From UBA509 sp038729325 (GTDB taxonomy: Archaea; Thermoplasmatota; Thermoplasmata; Thermoplasmatales; Thermoplasmataceae), in contig JAVYSG010000062.1 of NCBI GenBank assembly GCA_038729325.1, positions 1 to 7,139 on the forward strand: a stretch of 7,139 nt of DNA, given 5' to 3'. Positions within the stretch are counted from its first letter, which is position 1. The number at the start of each line of letters is the position of its first letter. Under the pieces are notes generated by a model. It ran no database searches. It saw only the letters and a list, made by a program, of their open reading frames with translations, and was not told the DNA's origin. Positions 6,547 through 7,139 of this stretch are shown here, one piece after another. The position numbers and the translations under genes were made by a program.

Positions 6547-7061
6547 TGCTGCAACTCCAGGCTGAATTCTGCACTGGATGAAGAACTAACTTTAATGGAA
6601 ATGTACAGAGCATCGCCCGGTGCAGTAAGATGAATTGGGCCGTTTGTCGAACCCATTGCGGTGCCACTAACACTTTTGCCGTTGAAAGACATAAGGCTGC
6701 TACTATAGAATAGCTGGACTCCAGATGGTATTGTGCCGTTGATCCACAAAAACAGTGGACTGCTGCTTGCACTGCCATTGTAAACAGCAAGAACGTTTGT
6801 CATAACAACATACCCGCTGCCAGGTATCGTGGAAATGTATACTGTTGAATTTGTATATTTTGCATTGTTTCCTGCGATTCCTATGTAGCCTGAGGCATTT
6901 GCCTTGGCATAACCTGGTCCTTCAGTCAGATATACAGTATTGACATGAGTCGGAGATACTTCAACAGTCACATTGTTATTTACAACAACTGCTGCAGTTG
7001 TTATGAGCGGTACAAGCATTGCAAGAACAAAGGCTAAAGCAATCACGAGATTTCTCTTCAC
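6540..7061 (-). CDS. Secreted Ser/Asn-rich protein, first of a paralogous pair; possible filament subunit
   Basis: This is the first gene of the operon and encodes 173 residues from the GTG at 7061. The signal peptide is MKRNLVIAL followed by a hydrophobic core to about residue 20, with likely cleavage at TTAA (21-24). The mature chain starts with alternating valines (VVVNNNVTVEV), then SPTHVNTVYLTEGP, and continues as a beta-rich, Gly/Ser/Asn-rich domain with five N-x-S/T sequons and no Cys. It ends in a strand (AEFSLELQQE) with no membrane anchor. A mature N-terminus that is a free hydrophobic strand is what donor-strand filaments of the TasA/archaeal-thread type use to join subunits. This supports, but does not prove, a pilin-like role. 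I chose GTG 7061 over the in-frame TTG at 7067 because the TATA box centre is about 25 bp from 7061 but only about 19 bp from 7067. No Shine-Dalgarno site precedes either. Confidence 0.92.
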   Translation of the reverse strand: MKRNLVIALAFVLAMLVPLITTAAVVVNNNVTVEVSPTHVNTVYLTEGPGYAKANASGYIGIAGNNAKYTNSTVYISTIPGSGYVVMTNVLAVYNGSASSSPLFLWINGTIPSGVQLFYSSSLMSFNGKSVSGTAMGSTNGPIHLTAPGDALYISIKVSSSSSAEFSLELQQE

Positions 7062-7082
7062 ATCCAAATAATCATTAAGTTA

Positions 7083-7090
7083 TATATAAA
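7083..7090 (-). promoter_or_regulatory. TATA box of the secreted-protein operon
   Basis: On the minus strand the box reads TTTATATA (7090-7083) within GATTTATATATAACTT, preceded by the purine-rich AATGAGA as possible BRE. Its centre is about 25 bp upstream of the GTG at 7061, so the operon mRNA probably starts at or next to that codon and is leaderless. The remaining bases to the window end (7091-7139) are A/T-rich and show no gene. Confidence 0.7.
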
Positions 7091-7139
7091 TCTCATTCAA
7101 AAATAAATTCAAAGATTCTGCATCTAGAAGATACTGGCC

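Noticed and set aside
6524..6790. An 88-codon minus-strand open frame overlapping the two secreted-protein genes
   Set aside because: It is in a different frame from the first secreted-protein gene. Its His/Cys/Trp-containing sequence is unlike real secreted proteins here, and the overlapping gene has a signal peptide and a consistent sequon pattern.

Overview
The window looks like a chromosomal segment of an archaeon, most likely a cell-wall-less acidophile of the Thermoplasmata. This placement is an inference from four features. There is a giant secreted protein made of 'GLPxGTxW' beta-repeats plus a beta-propeller, a type common in that group. The secreted proteins are rich in Ser/Thr/Asn and N-glycosylation sequons and almost lack Cys. 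TATA boxes lie about 24-26 bp upstream of start codons, as expected for leaderless mRNAs. Shine-Dalgarno sites appear only in front of operon-internal genes. No rRNA or universal marker gene is present to confirm it.

Layout. Positions 1-141 hold the last 46 codons of an unrecognised plus-strand gene. Positions 142-469 contain no gene, but they do contain a nested inverted-repeat structure (195-259), two smaller hairpins (263-277 and 291-306, the second followed by five T) and, at the right end, a strong TATA box. Positions 470-4981 are one plus-strand gene for a roughly 1500-residue surface protein: N-terminal export or anchor segment, one GLP repeat, a roughly 280-residue propeller, then 13 more GLP-type repeats. 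Positions 4982-5048 are a short convergent spacer.

From 7090 down to 5042 runs a three-gene minus-strand operon. It has a TATA box at 7083-7090, a small secreted protein (7061-6540), a second and apparently paralogous secreted protein (6527-5910), and a six-helix membrane protein (5897-5049). The two gaps between the genes are both 12 nt, and each contains a Shine-Dalgarno sequence.

How it may work together. Everything identifiable acts at or outside the membrane. The two small proteins have Sec-type signal peptides followed at once by a strand of alternating hydrophobic residues. That layout resembles archaeal thread/bundling-pilus subunits of the TasA-like, donor-strand type. The co-transcribed membrane protein could anchor or assemble them. 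This filament idea is the most interesting hypothesis in the window, but it rests on architecture and pattern, not on a recognised family signature. The giant repeat protein next to it may be a cell-surface stalk or adhesin.
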